In this document: one piece after another, positions 16,395-25,861 of the stretch | Position numbering within the stretch: position 1 is the stretch's first letter | How the letters are laid out: each line of letters opens with the position of its first letter | DNA from: UBA1738 sp045580145 | GTDB taxonomy: Bacteria; Bacillota; Clostridia; UBA1381 | Direction: 5' to 3' | Assembly: GCA_045580145.1 (NCBI GenBank) | Contig: JAZNNI010000076.1 | Coordinates: 14,281 to 78,280, forward strand | DNA length: 64,000 bases | Position numbers and translations under genes: made by a program | Notes under the pieces: model-generated | The model's input: the letters and a program-made list of their open reading frames with translations, nothing else | What the model was told of the DNA's origin: nothing | Databases searched by the model: none

Positions 16395-17357
16395 ATGGAT
16401 TGGATACAGGTAAGTATTTTTACGACTAATGAAGGTATAGAGCCAGTTATGGGAAGACTCCTTCAGCTTGGTATTTCCGGAATAGAAATTGAGGATGAGC
16501 AAGATTTTAAGGAATTTTTGGAAAATAACAAGGATTGTTGGGATTACGTTGATGAGGACCTCATTCGCGAAAAAGAAGGAGAAACCTGCATTAAGGTTTA
16601 TGTTAGTGAAGATGATCCAGATATGATAGCTTCAATCAGAGCATCGATGATAGAACTTTCTGACTATGACAAAGATGGCAAGTTCGGGCGACTTAAAATA
16701 AGTCTTAATAATTTAAAGGAAGAGGACTGGGCAAATAACTGGCGAAAATATTTCCACACAATGGATATAGGGGAAAAGCTTATTGTTAAGCCATACTGGG
16801 AGAGTGCAGAAAAAACCGATAAAATGGTTTTTGAAATAAACCCCGGTCTCAGCTTTGGGACAGGCTCACATCATACAACAAGATTATGCCTTGAGGACAT
16901 AGAAAAAACTGTTAAAAAAGGCGATACAATTCTTGATCTGGGATGTGGAAGCGGAATTTTATCGATTGTTTCCCTGATGTTTGGTGCAGATAGGGCAGTA
17001 GCTGTTGATATTGACTCAAATTCTCTTGAAACTGCGTATGACAATTTGAATCGCAATAAAATTGAAGAGGATAAGTATAAGGTCCTTATTGGAAATATCA
17101 TATCGGATGAAGAATTGCAGAAAGCTGTCCTTGAGACAAAATACGACGTTATTTTAGCCAATATTGTTGCTGATGTAATAATAGCTATTCTGCCGTTTGT
17201 CAAAAAGGCATTGAAAAATAACGGAACTTTTATTACCTCGGGAATAATTGAAGACAGAATCGGTGACGTTAAGGCTGCACTTTCAGATAATGGTTTTGAA
17301 ATACTTTCAGAAAAAAGAAGTGCAGATTGGGCAGAATTTAAATGCCGGATTTTATAG
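16395..17357 (+). CDS. prmA: Ribosomal protein L11 methyltransferase
   Basis: A SAM-dependent methyltransferase of 320 residues that trimethylates ribosomal protein L11. The N-terminal substrate-recognition part has the conserved EEDWANNWRKYF and LIVKPYWE, then the catalytic domain FEINPGLSFGTGSHHTTRLC. SAM motif I is ILDLGCGSGILSIVSLMFGA, and LANIVADVIIAILPF is the PrmA-specific motif IV region. The gene lies 9 bases after rpoD with AAGGTGATATT as ribosome site. prmA-rsmE is a conserved pair in Firmicutes, more often seen behind dnaJ than behind rpoD. Confidence 0.95.
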   Translation: MDWIQVSIFTTNEGIEPVMGRLLQLGISGIEIEDEQDFKEFLENNKDCWDYVDEDLIREKEGETCIKVYVSEDDPDMIASIRASMIELSDYDKDGKFGRLKISLNNLKEEDWANNWRKYFHTMDIGEKLIVKPYWESAEKTDKMVFEINPGLSFGTGSHHTTRLCLEDIEKTVKKGDTILDLGCGSGILSIVSLMFGADRAVAVDIDSNSLETAYDNLNRNKIEEDKYKVLIGNIISDEELQKAVLETKYDVILANIVADVIIAILPFVKKALKNNGTFITSGIIEDRIGDVKAALSDNGFEILSEKRSADWAEFKCRIL

Positions 17358-17376
17358 TTTGTTTACGGGTGTACTT

Positions 17377-18108
17377 ATGTCAAAGTTTTTTATACCAAAA
17401 GAAAATATTAAAGAAAATTCACTTATAATAGATGGAGAAGATGTAAATCATATTACCAGAGTTCTTCGCTATTCAGTTGGTGATGACATTACCTGCTCGG
17501 ATGGTATGGGTAATGATTACCTCGCAAGAATTGAAACTATAGATAAAACAAAAATCTTCTGTGAGGTTATAGAAAAATCAAAAGCTCAGACAGAACCTAA
17601 TATCAAAGTAATTTTGATTCAGGGTATTCCAAAGGCTGCAAAAATGGATTATATAATACAAAAAACAACAGAGCTTGGGATTTCGGAAATCTATCCTTGT
17701 GAAATGTCAAGATGTGTTGCAAAGATTGATAACCATAAAAAGATTGAGCGTTGGCAGAAGATTTCCCGTGAGGCTGCAAAACAATCGGGAAGAGGAATTG
17801 TGCCTGTTATCCATAATGCAATAAATGTTTCAGAAGCGATTGAAATATTAAAAGATGCAGATGTCTCATTTGTACCATATGAATGCGATGAAGGAAACAC
17901 CTTACGTCCGATACTTATAGGCGCAAAAGAACCTCAAACCGTTGCATATATGATAGGACCTGAGGGTGGATTTGATAAAACTGAAATTGATAAAATCATC
18001 AAAAGTGACATACATACTGTTTCTTTGGGAAAGAGGATTCTTCGTACTGAAACAGCGGGAGAGGCGGTTCTTTCAATGATTATGTATGAGATTGGTGATA
18101 TAAATTAG
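17377..18108 (+). CDS. rsmE: 16S rRNA (uracil-1498-N3)-methyltransferase
   Basis: A SPOUT-class (trefoil knot) methyltransferase acting on m3U1498 of 16S rRNA. From the chosen ATG at 17377 it has 243 residues. The PUA-like N-terminus is SKFFIPKENIK and VNHITRVLRYSVGD, then IQGIPKAAKMDYIIQKTTELG and SRCVAKIDNHKKIERWQKIS. The knot has MIGPEGGFDKTEID and SLGKRILRTETAGEAVL. The frame is open further upstream to 17248 but that overlaps prmA and has no homology. The gene is 19 bases after prmA and ends the operon before a strong terminator. Confidence 0.95.
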   Translation: MSKFFIPKENIKENSLIIDGEDVNHITRVLRYSVGDDITCSDGMGNDYLARIETIDKTKIFCEVIEKSKAQTEPNIKVILIQGIPKAAKMDYIIQKTTELGISEIYPCEMSRCVAKIDNHKKIERWQKISREAAKQSGRGIVPVIHNAINVSEAIEILKDADVSFVPYECDEGNTLRPILIGAKEPQTVAYMIGPEGGFDKTEIDKIIKSDIHTVSLGKRILRTETAGEAVLSMIMYEIGDIN

Positions 18109-18120
18109 AGTATGACTTGT

Positions 18121-18150
18121 GTATCGCCGTGATTTTCGGCGATACTTTTT
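18121..18150 (+). terminator. Terminator of the dnaG-rpoD-prmA-rsmE operon
   Basis: GTATCGCCG (18121-18129), 7-base loop, CGGCGATAC (18137-18145), then TTTTT. A perfect 9-bp stem with a U-run. Confidence 0.92.
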
Positions 18151-18174
18151 GCGTATTTTACGAAAGGCACAGAT

Positions 18175-20136
18175 ATGGATAAATTTGAACTTATATCGAG
18201 TTTTGAAATGTCCGGAGACCAGCCCGAAGCGGTTGAAAAACTTGTTTCCGGAATAAAACAAGGTAAGAAATTTCAAACTTTGGTCGGCGTTACAGGCTCC
18301 GGAAAAACCTTTACTATGGCAAACATAATTGCCAGGATTAATAAGCCTACGCTTGTTCTTGCACACAATAAAACTCTTGCCGCACAGCTTTGCAGTGAAT
18401 TTAAGGAGTTTTTTCCGAACAATGCAGTAGAGTTTTTTGTGTCTTATTATGATTACTATCAGCCTGAGGCTTATATTGCTGCATCAGACACATATATAGA
18501 AAAGGATTCATCCGTAAATGATGAAATTGATGAACTAAGGCACAGCGCCACCTTTGCTCTTTTTGAGAGAAAAGATGTTATAATTGTCTCAAGTGTTTCC
18601 TGCATTTATGGTCTTGGTGACCCTGAAGATTATGAAAAATTGATGCTTTCCCTACGTGTAGGGATGGTCAAAGACAGAGACGAGATTTTAAAAAAACTCA
18701 TAGATATGCAATACGAAAGAAATGACATAAATTTTGTCAGAAATAAATTTAGAGTGCATGGAGATGTGGTAGAAATATTCCCGTCGAATAATGGAGAAAA
18801 TGCGATACGTGTAGAATTTTTTGGCGATGAAATTGATAGAATTGCAGAAATAAATGTAACAACAGGAGAGATTGTAGGAATACGAAACCACGTGGTTATT
18901 TCCCCTGCATCTCATTATGTTACAACAGGCGACAAAATGCAAATTGCAATAGCCGCAATCTTGGACGAGCTTAGGCAGCGTATTCAGTTTTTCAAGGAAA
19001 ACAATATGCTTATAGAAGCACAGCGTATAGAACAAAGGACGATGTATGACGTTGAAATGCTGCAGGAAATAGGGTTTTGTCAGGGAATAGAAAACTATTC
19101 GAGATTAATAAGCGGAAGAAAACCAGGGTCTGCTCCATATACACTACTTGACTATTTTCCAGATGATTTTCTTATGTTTATTGACGAATCTCATGTAACG
19201 GTTTCGCAGGTACGAGCTATGTATAATGGTGACAGAGCAAGAAAAGAATCTCTTGTTAACTATGGATTCAGACTTCCGTCTGCATTTGATAACAGACCAC
19301 TTAAATTTGATGAGTTTGAAAATAGAATTAATCAGGTGATATTCACTTCAGCAACTCCGGGGGAATATGAAAAAGAACACTCAGAGGGTTCAGCTGAACA
19401 GCTTATAAGACCTACTGGACTTTTAGACCCTGAGGTAATCATAAGACCGATTGAGCATCAGATTGATGACCTTATTTCCGAGATAAATAAGCGCACTGAA
19501 AAAAATGAAAGAGTTTTAGTTACTACTCTTACTAAGAAAATGGCAGAAAACCTTACAGATTATCTTCGTGAAATGGGGATAAAAGTAAAGTATATGCATT
19601 CGGAAATAAAGACGATTGAACGAACTGAGATAATTCGTGACCTCCGAACAGGTGAATTCGATGTACTGGTCGGAATTAACCTTTTAAGAGAGGGACTTGA
19701 CCTTCCGGAAGTATCGCTTGTTGCAATTTTGGATGCAGATAAAGAAGGATTTTTAAGAAGCGAAACTTCTCTTATACAAACAATAGGTCGTGCAGCGCGT
19801 AACGAAAACGGACAGGTTATTATGTATGCAAACACTGTAACCGGTTCTATGAGGCGAGCTATTGACGAAACAAACAGACGTAGAAATTATCAAGATAAGT
19901 TTAATAAGGAAAATGGCATTGTCCCGCGTACTATCAAAAAGGATATCAGGGAGATAATCGAAGCTGTAAAGGCAATTACTCCTCAAAAAGCAGAAAATGT
20001 CTCTATAGATTATTCAGTTATGCTTGCAAATCTTCACGACGAGATGCTTCTTGCAGCTGAAAATCTTGAATTTGAAAAGGCTGCAGAGCTTCGCGACAGA
20101 ATAAAAAAATTAAAAAAAGAGTTGGGTGAACAATGA
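18175..20136 (+). CDS. uvrB: Excinuclease ABC subunit B
   Basis: The damage-verification helicase-like subunit of nucleotide excision repair, 653 residues. Walker A is GVTGSGKTFTMANII (about residue 38), and the beta-hairpin region has YYDYYQPEAY. Further motifs are FIDESHVTV (Walker B), FTSATPGEYE, GINLLREGLDLPEVSLVAIL and QTIGRAARN. A C-terminal UVR domain (LEFEKAAELRDRIKKLKKEL) contacts UvrC. The stop overlaps the uvrA start by 4 bases, so they are coupled. uvrC is not in this window. Confidence 0.98.
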   Translation: MDKFELISSFEMSGDQPEAVEKLVSGIKQGKKFQTLVGVTGSGKTFTMANIIARINKPTLVLAHNKTLAAQLCSEFKEFFPNNAVEFFVSYYDYYQPEAYIAASDTYIEKDSSVNDEIDELRHSATFALFERKDVIIVSSVSCIYGLGDPEDYEKLMLSLRVGMVKDRDEILKKLIDMQYERNDINFVRNKFRVHGDVVEIFPSNNGENAIRVEFFGDEIDRIAEINVTTGEIVGIRNHVVISPASHYVTTGDKMQIAIAAILDELRQRIQFFKENNMLIEAQRIEQRTMYDVEMLQEIGFCQGIENYSRLISGRKPGSAPYTLLDYFPDDFLMFIDESHVTVSQVRAMYNGDRARKESLVNYGFRLPSAFDNRPLKFDEFENRINQVIFTSATPGEYEKEHSEGSAEQLIRPTGLLDPEVIIRPIEHQIDDLISEINKRTEKNERVLVTTLTKKMAENLTDYLREMGIKVKYMHSEIKTIERTEIIRDLRTGEFDVLVGINLLREGLDLPEVSLVAILDADKEGFLRSETSLIQTIGRAARNENGQVIMYANTVTGSMRRAIDETNRRRNYQDKFNKENGIVPRTIKKDIREIIEAVKAITPQKAENVSIDYSVMLANLHDEMLLAAENLEFEKAAELRDRIKKLKKELGEQ

Positions 20137-22958
20137 ATAACTATATAACAATTAAAGGAGCAAAAGTACACAATTTAAAAAATGTGTCTTTAAAGATACC
20201 TCGTGAAAAGCTTGTTGTTTTAACAGGACTTTCAGGTTCAGGAAAAAGCTCGCTTGCTTTTGATACTATTTATGCAGAAGGACAGAGAAGATACGTGGAA
20301 TCTCTGTCTTCTTATGCGAGGCAGTTTTTGGGGCAGATGGAAAAGCCTGATGTTGAAAGTATAGAAGGTCTGTCACCTGCAATCAGCATAGACCAAAAAA
20401 CCACCTCAAAAAATCCTCGTTCAACTGTAGGAACTGTAACCGAGATTTATGATTATCTAAGGCTCTTGTATGCAAGAATAGGTATCCCGCATTGTCCCAA
20501 ATGCGGAAAAGAGGTAAAAAAGCAGACCATTGACCAGATTGTTGACCACGTTTTAGAACTTGAAGAAGGAACAAAAATTCAAATACTTGCACCTGTAATA
20601 AGAGGAAAAAAGGGTGAACACAAAAAGATTTTTGAAAATGCAAAAAAATCGGGATATGTCAGAGTAAAAGCGGATGGCATTCAGTACGACTTATCGGAAG
20701 ATATAGTTTTAGAAAAAACAAAAAAGCATAATATTGAGGTAATTATAGACAGACTTATTATGCGCGACGGCATAGCCAAAAGACTGACAGATTCTCTTGA
20801 AAATGCTTTAGAGCTTACAGGCGATGTTGTGATGGTAGAAATTATTGACGGAGAAATTCTTAGTTTCAGTCAGAACTATGCCTGTGACGAATGCGGAATA
20901 AGCCTTCAGGAGCTTGCCCCAAGAAGCTTCTCTTTTAATAATCCATACGGCGCGTGCGACCATTGTGACGGTCTTGGTATGCTTTCTAAAATTGACCCTA
21001 ACCTTTTAATTGTCGATGAAAATCGCACGCTATTTGAAGGTGCAATCAACTGTATGGGTTGGGCTGCACCAGGTATCGCAGATAGTATGGCACATATGTA
21101 TTTTAAGGGAATATTGGAGCATTTTGATGTTGATACAAGCACCCCTTGGAAAGATTTGCCGGATGAAGTTAAGCAGACTATTTTATTTGGAACAAACGGC
21201 GAAAAGCTAGAATTCCACTATACTCGCAACTACGGGAGCGGAACGTTTAAAGCTGTATATGAAGGTGTTGTAAATAATTTAGAAAGACGTTATCGTGAAA
21301 CAAGCTCTGAATATTCAAAAGGTGAGATTGAAAAATATATAAACGAAACAACTTGCCCTAAATGTCACGGGGCAAGACTTAGCGATGAAATTCTCGCTGT
21401 TACGGTTAATGGTATGAACATTTATGAATTTACGTGTATGCCAATCCGCGAGGAAATGGAGTTTATTTCAAATCTTAAGCTGACAGAACGTGAGACCTTT
21501 ATCGCTGCACAAATTATAAAGGAAATCAAAGCAAGACTTCAATTTTTGCTTGACGTAGGTCTTGACTATCTTACATTATCACGTTCTTCCGGAACATTGT
21601 CAGGAGGTGAGTCGCAGCGTATAAGACTTGCTACACAAATTGGTTCAGGTCTTATGGGGGTTTTGTATATACTGGATGAGCCAAGTATAGGTCTTCACCA
21701 ACGCGATAATGAAAGACTCATAGGAACGTTAAAAAACCTGAGAGATTTAGGAAATACTGTAATTGTTGTAGAACACGATGAAGATACAATGTATGCAGCA
21801 GATCATATTGTTGACATCGGCCCCGGTGCCGGAATTCACGGCGGGGAAGTTGTTGCAGAGGGGGGTGTTGAAAAAATTAAAAAAAGTCCTAAATCTTTAA
21901 CAGGACAATATCTAAGCGGGAAAAAGAAAATTAATGTTCCAAACGAAAGAAGAATGCCTGCTGATTTTATAGAAATCAAGGGTGCAGAAGAAAACAACTT
22001 AAAGGGGATAGATGTAAAAATTCCTCTTGGAGTTTTTACGTGTGTTACAGGCGTTTCAGGTTCAGGAAAAAGCTCACTGATTAATGAGATACTATATAAG
22101 GAACTCGCAAGGGATTTAAATCGTGCTATGACTCATCCCGGAAAGCATAAGAAAATTGTCGGTGTTGAAAAACTGGACAAAATAATAAATATTGACCAAT
22201 CTCCAATCGGCAGAACTCCACGTTCAAATCCTGCAACATATACCAATGTATTTAATGATATCCGTGACGTGTTTGCATCAACAAATGATGCTAAACTTCG
22301 CGGATATAAGCCGGGAAGATTTAGCTTCAATGTAAAAGGTGGCAGATGTGAGGCTTGCTCAGGAGACGGCATAGTAAAAATAGAAATGAATTTTCTTGCT
22401 GATATTTTTGTGTCTTGCGATGTGTGTAAAGGGCAAAGATATAACAGGGAAACCCTTGAGGTTAAATATAAGGGTAAAAATATCTACGATGTTTTAGAAA
22501 TGACAGTAGATGAGGCAGTTGAGTTCTTTAAAAATCTGCCTAAAATTAAACGTAAAATTGAAACATTGCAAAAGGTGGGACTTGGTTATATTAAGCTTGG
22601 TCAAAGCTCAACTACCCTTTCAGGAGGTGAGGCGCAACGTGTAAAACTTGCTACCGAACTTTCGAAAAAGGGGACAGGTAAAACAATTTACATTCTTGAC
22701 GAACCTACAACGGGACTTCATACGGCGGATGTTCACAGGCTGATTGATGTACTTCAGCAGCTTGTTGATGCAGGTAATACTGTTGTTGTCATTGAGCATA
22801 ACCTTGATATGATTAAAACTGCCGATTATATAATTGACTTAGGTCCGGAAGGTGGGAATGCCGGCGGTGAAATCGTAACACAAGGAACCCCTGAAGATGT
22901 GGTAAAATGCAAGAAATCCTATACAGGAAAATATCTTAAAAAATATTTGGAGGGGTAA
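20133..22958 (+). CDS. uvrA: Excinuclease ABC subunit A
   Basis: The damage-sensing ABC-type ATPase of nucleotide excision repair, 941 residues. Two ATPase modules are visible: Walker A GLSGSGKSSLAFDT (residues 31-44) and GVSGSGKSSLINE, with signatures LSGGESQRIRLATQIGSGL and LSGGEAQRVKLATEL. Zinc modules are CPKCGKEV, CDECGI...CDHCDG and CEACSG...CDVCKG. Length and motif order are normal for the family. It overlaps uvrB by ATGA, and the HAD phosphatase gene follows after 2 bases. Confidence 0.98.
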   Translation: MNNYITIKGAKVHNLKNVSLKIPREKLVVLTGLSGSGKSSLAFDTIYAEGQRRYVESLSSYARQFLGQMEKPDVESIEGLSPAISIDQKTTSKNPRSTVGTVTEIYDYLRLLYARIGIPHCPKCGKEVKKQTIDQIVDHVLELEEGTKIQILAPVIRGKKGEHKKIFENAKKSGYVRVKADGIQYDLSEDIVLEKTKKHNIEVIIDRLIMRDGIAKRLTDSLENALELTGDVVMVEIIDGEILSFSQNYACDECGISLQELAPRSFSFNNPYGACDHCDGLGMLSKIDPNLLIVDENRTLFEGAINCMGWAAPGIADSMAHMYFKGILEHFDVDTSTPWKDLPDEVKQTILFGTNGEKLEFHYTRNYGSGTFKAVYEGVVNNLERRYRETSSEYSKGEIEKYINETTCPKCHGARLSDEILAVTVNGMNIYEFTCMPIREEMEFISNLKLTERETFIAAQIIKEIKARLQFLLDVGLDYLTLSRSSGTLSGGESQRIRLATQIGSGLMGVLYILDEPSIGLHQRDNERLIGTLKNLRDLGNTVIVVEHDEDTMYAADHIVDIGPGAGIHGGEVVAEGGVEKIKKSPKSLTGQYLSGKKKINVPNERRMPADFIEIKGAEENNLKGIDVKIPLGVFTCVTGVSGSGKSSLINEILYKELARDLNRAMTHPGKHKKIVGVEKLDKIINIDQSPIGRTPRSNPATYTNVFNDIRDVFASTNDAKLRGYKPGRFSFNVKGGRCEACSGDGIVKIEMNFLADIFVSCDVCKGQRYNRETLEVKYKGKNIYDVLEMTVDEAVEFFKNLPKIKRKIETLQKVGLGYIKLGQSSTTLSGGEAQRVKLATELSKKGTGKTIYILDEPTTGLHTADVHRLIDVLQQLVDAGNTVVVIEHNLDMIKTADYIIDLGPEGGNAGGEIVTQGTPEDVVKCKKSYTGKYLKKYLEG

Positions 22959-22960
22959 AT

Positions 22961-23614
22961 ATGTTTGATTTTATATTGTTCGATTTGGATGGTACGCTTA
23001 CTGACCCTAAAACAGGAATAACAAATTGCGTTAAATATGCGCTTGAATATTTTGGTATAAGTGAAGACAATGAAAAAAATTTATTAAAATTCATTGGACC
23101 TCCGCTTTACGATACTTTTAGGGAGCTTTATGGTTTTTCGCACGATGATGCAAATTTGGCTGTGGAAAAATACAGGGAGAGATTTTCAACTATAGGACTA
23201 TTTGAAAATAGTATTTTAGATGGTGCGATAGAGTTACTTAAATCTCTAAAAGAAAGTGGCAAAAAACTTGCTCTTGCAACATCAAAACCATATGTTTTTG
23301 CAGAAAGAATAATTAAAAAATTTGGAATGTGGGAATATTTTGATTATGTAGTCGGAGCGGAACTTGACGGAACGAGAAATTACAAAAATGAAGTGATTTC
23401 AGAGGTGTTAAACCAGGCAAAAATATCAGATTTATCGAGAGTTGTGATGATAGGGGACAGAAAACACGATATCCTCGGCGCTAAAAAGTGTAATGTTGCA
23501 TCTATCGGAGTTAAATGCGGCTATGCAGAAGAAGGTGAGCTCGAAGCGGCAGGTGCAGACTTTATATTTGAAAATTTGTTTGAACTTAATGATTTTTTAA
23601 AAAATTCTACTTGA
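22961..23614 (+). CDS. HAD-superfamily phosphatase, phosphoglycolate phosphatase-like
   Basis: A 217-residue HAD hydrolase. Motif I is DFILFDLDGTLTDP (nucleophile Asp, residues 2-15), motif II is LALATSKPYVFAE, the Lys region is YKNEVISEVL, and motif IV is VVMIGDRKHDILGAKKC. A helical cap lies between motifs I and II. It resembles Gph/PgpB and nucleotidase-like members that clear phosphoglycolate (a product of oxidative 3' DNA-end repair) or pyrophosphate. Being the last gene of the uvrBA operon, a DNA-repair-linked housecleaning role is reasonable. The substrate is not determined by sequence. Confidence 0.82.
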   Translation: MFDFILFDLDGTLTDPKTGITNCVKYALEYFGISEDNEKNLLKFIGPPLYDTFRELYGFSHDDANLAVEKYRERFSTIGLFENSILDGAIELLKSLKESGKKLALATSKPYVFAERIIKKFGMWEYFDYVVGAELDGTRNYKNEVISEVLNQAKISDLSRVVMIGDRKHDILGAKKCNVASIGVKCGYAEEGELEAAGADFIFENLFELNDFLKNST

Positions 23615-23639
23615 CTTTTGATGAAAAAAGTGTCATAAT
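23611..23639 (+). promoter_or_regulatory. Promoter of the thrS T-box transcript
   Basis: -35 TTGACT (23611-23616), 17 bases, -10 CATAAT (23634-23639). The -35 overlaps the stop codon of the preceding HAD gene. The RNA would start near 23646. Confidence 0.75.
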
Positions 23640-23645
23640 ATCTAG

Positions 23646-23893
23646 GTAAAGACGATGAAGAAGACAGTAGTTGTCTGCAGAATCCAAAAAGAGAGGAAGC
23701 ATCGTGGCTGAAAGTGTTTCTTTGGTGGCAGATAATGAATACCACTTTGGAGTTGCATATCGAAAATGAGTAGGTATCGCCGCTTAGCTTTGCGTTAAAA
23801 GTAAATGAGTGATGAGTTTTATCATAATTAGGGTGGAACCGTGCATTGTATTTTGCACCCCTAAGAAAACAATAGTTTTCTTAGGGTGTTTTT
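23646..23893 (+). ncRNA. T-box riboswitch, threonine, upstream of thrS
   Basis: The T-box element AGGGTGGAACCGTG is at 23830-23843, and its UGGA would pair with a tRNA ending in U73, as tRNA-Thr does. The specifier region GAATACCACTTTGGAG places ACC (Thr) at 23741-23743, opposite an AGTAG bulge in stem I. The intrinsic terminator is CCTAAGAAAAC (23860-23870)/GTTTTCTTAGG (23875-23885) followed by TGTTTTTTA. Uncharged tRNA-Thr should favour the antiterminator and thrS expression. Confidence 0.93.
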
Positions 23894-24033
23894 TATTATG
23901 TAGAAATTGAGTTTAATAATTACAAATAATAAAACTCTACCAAAATCCTATGCTCGCAAGCTGGACTTCTATCAGATGCTTTTTTATTTAAGAAAACTAA
24001 ATTATAACAATAATATAAAAGGGAGTATTAACA

Positions 24034-25782
24034 ATGGAAATGAACGAACTTCAAACACTAAGACATTCCGCCTCGCACGTAATGGCACAGGCAGTAAAGA
24101 GACTTTTTCCGGATACAAAGCTGGCAATAGGTCCTGCCATTGACACCGGATTTTACTATGATTTTGATTCGGACCATACATTTACGCCTGAAGATTTGGA
24201 AAAAATCGAGGCAGAAATGAAGAAAATTGCAAAGGAAAATCTTAAAATTGAAAGATTTGAACTTCCTAAAAATGAAGCTTTAGAGCTTATGAAGGACGAG
24301 CCATATAAAATTGAGCTTATTAACGACCTTCCTGAAGGAGAAGTAATTTCATTTTATAAACAGGGTGATTTTACTGACCTTTGTGCAGGCCCACACATCA
24401 ATTATACAAGTAAGGTAAAAGCATTTAAGCTTTTAAGTGCAACTGGTGCTTACTGGAGAGGTGACGAGCATAACAAAATGCTCCAGAGAATTTATGGTAC
24501 AGCTTTCCAGACAAAAGACGAATTAAATGCGTATTTGGAACAGAGAGAAGAAGCAAAAAAACGCGACCACAACAAACTTGGACGCGAGCTTGAGCTATTT
24601 ACAACTTCTGATTTGATAGGGCAGGGGCTTCCAATTTTGCTTCCTAAGGGAGCAAGAATTATTCAGCTTCTCCAAAGATTTGTTGAAGACGAAGAACAAA
24701 GACGTGGCTGGCAACTTACAAAAACACCGCTTATGGCAAAAAGCGACCTTTACAAGCTTTCAGGCCATTGGGACCACTATCAAGACGGAATGTTTGTTTT
24801 GGGCGATGAAGAAAAGGATAAGGAAGTTTTTGCACTTCGTCCTATGACTTGTCCGTTCCAGTATCAGGCATTTTTAAACCGCGGCCGTTCATACCGTGAC
24901 CTTCCAATGCGACTTAATGAAACATCAACACTATTCAGAAATGAAGCATCAGGCGAGATGCACGGGCTTATAAGAGTTCGACAGTTTACTATTTCGGAAG
25001 GACACTTAATGTGTACTCCTGAGCAACTTGAGGACGAATTCAAGGGATGCTTGGAGCTTGCGATTTATATGCTCAAAACTCTGGGACTTTATGAAGATGT
25101 ATCTTATCGTTTCTCGCAGTGGGACCCTAATGACAGAGAAAAATATATAGGAACAAACGAACAGTGGGATGAAGCACAGGGAATTATGGGGAAAATTCTT
25201 AATCACCTCGAAATTCCTTATAAGGTAGGCATAGGCGAAGCAGCATTCTACGGTCCAAAGCTTGATATACAGATTAAAAACGTATATGGAAAAGAAGATA
25301 CCTTGATTACCATCCAAATCGATCAGATGCTTGCAGAAAAATTTGGTATGGAATATGTAGATAAGGACGGAACAAAGAAGAATCCATATATCATACACAG
25401 AACATCTCTTGGATGCTATGAAAGAACACTTGCACTTTTGATAGAAAAATATGCAGGCGCTTTCCCTGTATGGCTTGCACCTGTTCAGGTTAAAATTCTT
25501 CCTATTGCAGACAGACACCATGATTATGCAAGAAATATTGCAAAGAAGCTTGCTGATGCAGGAATAATCAGAGTCGAAATTGACGACAGAGCTGAAAAGA
25601 TTGGTTATAAAATTAGGGAAGCACAGCTTGAGAAGGTTCCTTATATGCTTGTTGTAGGTGATAAGGATATAGAAAATAACGCTGTTGCTGTTCGCTCAAG
25701 AAAAGAAGGCGACAAGGGAAGTATGGCTATAAACGACTTTATTATTGACATTTTGGAAGAAATAAACACAAAAAGAATTTAA
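24034..25782 (+). CDS. thrS: Threonine--tRNA ligase lacking the TGS domain
   Basis: Charges tRNA-Thr. The 582-residue protein begins directly in the editing domain (RHSASHVMAQAVK with HxxxH, then DLCAGPH). The class II core follows: RPMTCPFQYQAF (zinc Cys), MRLNETSTLFRNEASGEMHG, RVRQFTISEGHLMC and HRTSLGCYERTLALLIEKYAG. The anticodon-binding domain ends with MLVVGDKDIENNAVAVRSR. The usual N-terminal TGS domain (about 60 residues) is absent. The 140 bases between the T-box terminator and the ATG encode no TGS remnant, and GGGAG lies 8 bases before the ATG. TGS-less forms occur in some Firmicutes. Confidence 0.95.
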   Translation: MEMNELQTLRHSASHVMAQAVKRLFPDTKLAIGPAIDTGFYYDFDSDHTFTPEDLEKIEAEMKKIAKENLKIERFELPKNEALELMKDEPYKIELINDLPEGEVISFYKQGDFTDLCAGPHINYTSKVKAFKLLSATGAYWRGDEHNKMLQRIYGTAFQTKDELNAYLEQREEAKKRDHNKLGRELELFTTSDLIGQGLPILLPKGARIIQLLQRFVEDEEQRRGWQLTKTPLMAKSDLYKLSGHWDHYQDGMFVLGDEEKDKEVFALRPMTCPFQYQAFLNRGRSYRDLPMRLNETSTLFRNEASGEMHGLIRVRQFTISEGHLMCTPEQLEDEFKGCLELAIYMLKTLGLYEDVSYRFSQWDPNDREKYIGTNEQWDEAQGIMGKILNHLEIPYKVGIGEAAFYGPKLDIQIKNVYGKEDTLITIQIDQMLAEKFGMEYVDKDGTKKNPYIIHRTSLGCYERTLALLIEKYAGAFPVWLAPVQVKILPIADRHHDYARNIAKKLADAGIIRVEIDDRAEKIGYKIREAQLEKVPYMLVVGDKDIENNAVAVRSRKEGDKGSMAINDFIIDILEEINTKRI

Positions 25783-25789
25783 ATAAAAG

Positions 25790-25814
25790 ACGGGAGTGTT
25801 TTTTGCACTCCCGT
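25790..25814 (+). terminator. Hairpin after thrS
   Basis: ACGGGAGTG (25790-25798), loop TTTTTTG, CACTCCCGT (25806-25814): a perfect 9-bp stem. Only TATC follows, so termination may be inefficient. Confidence 0.6.
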
Positions 25815-25861
25815 TATCACCAAAATGAATTATTTTCATAGTATATTTACAAGGTGATATT

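Noticed and set aside
17248..17376. Longer N-terminus for RsmE
   Set aside because: It would overlap the 3' end of prmA out of frame and adds residues unlike the family; ATG 17377 gives the normal length.
25006..25521. 171-codon open frame on the minus strand inside thrS
   Set aside because: Antisense to strongly conserved catalytic motifs of ThrS, with no recognisable product.
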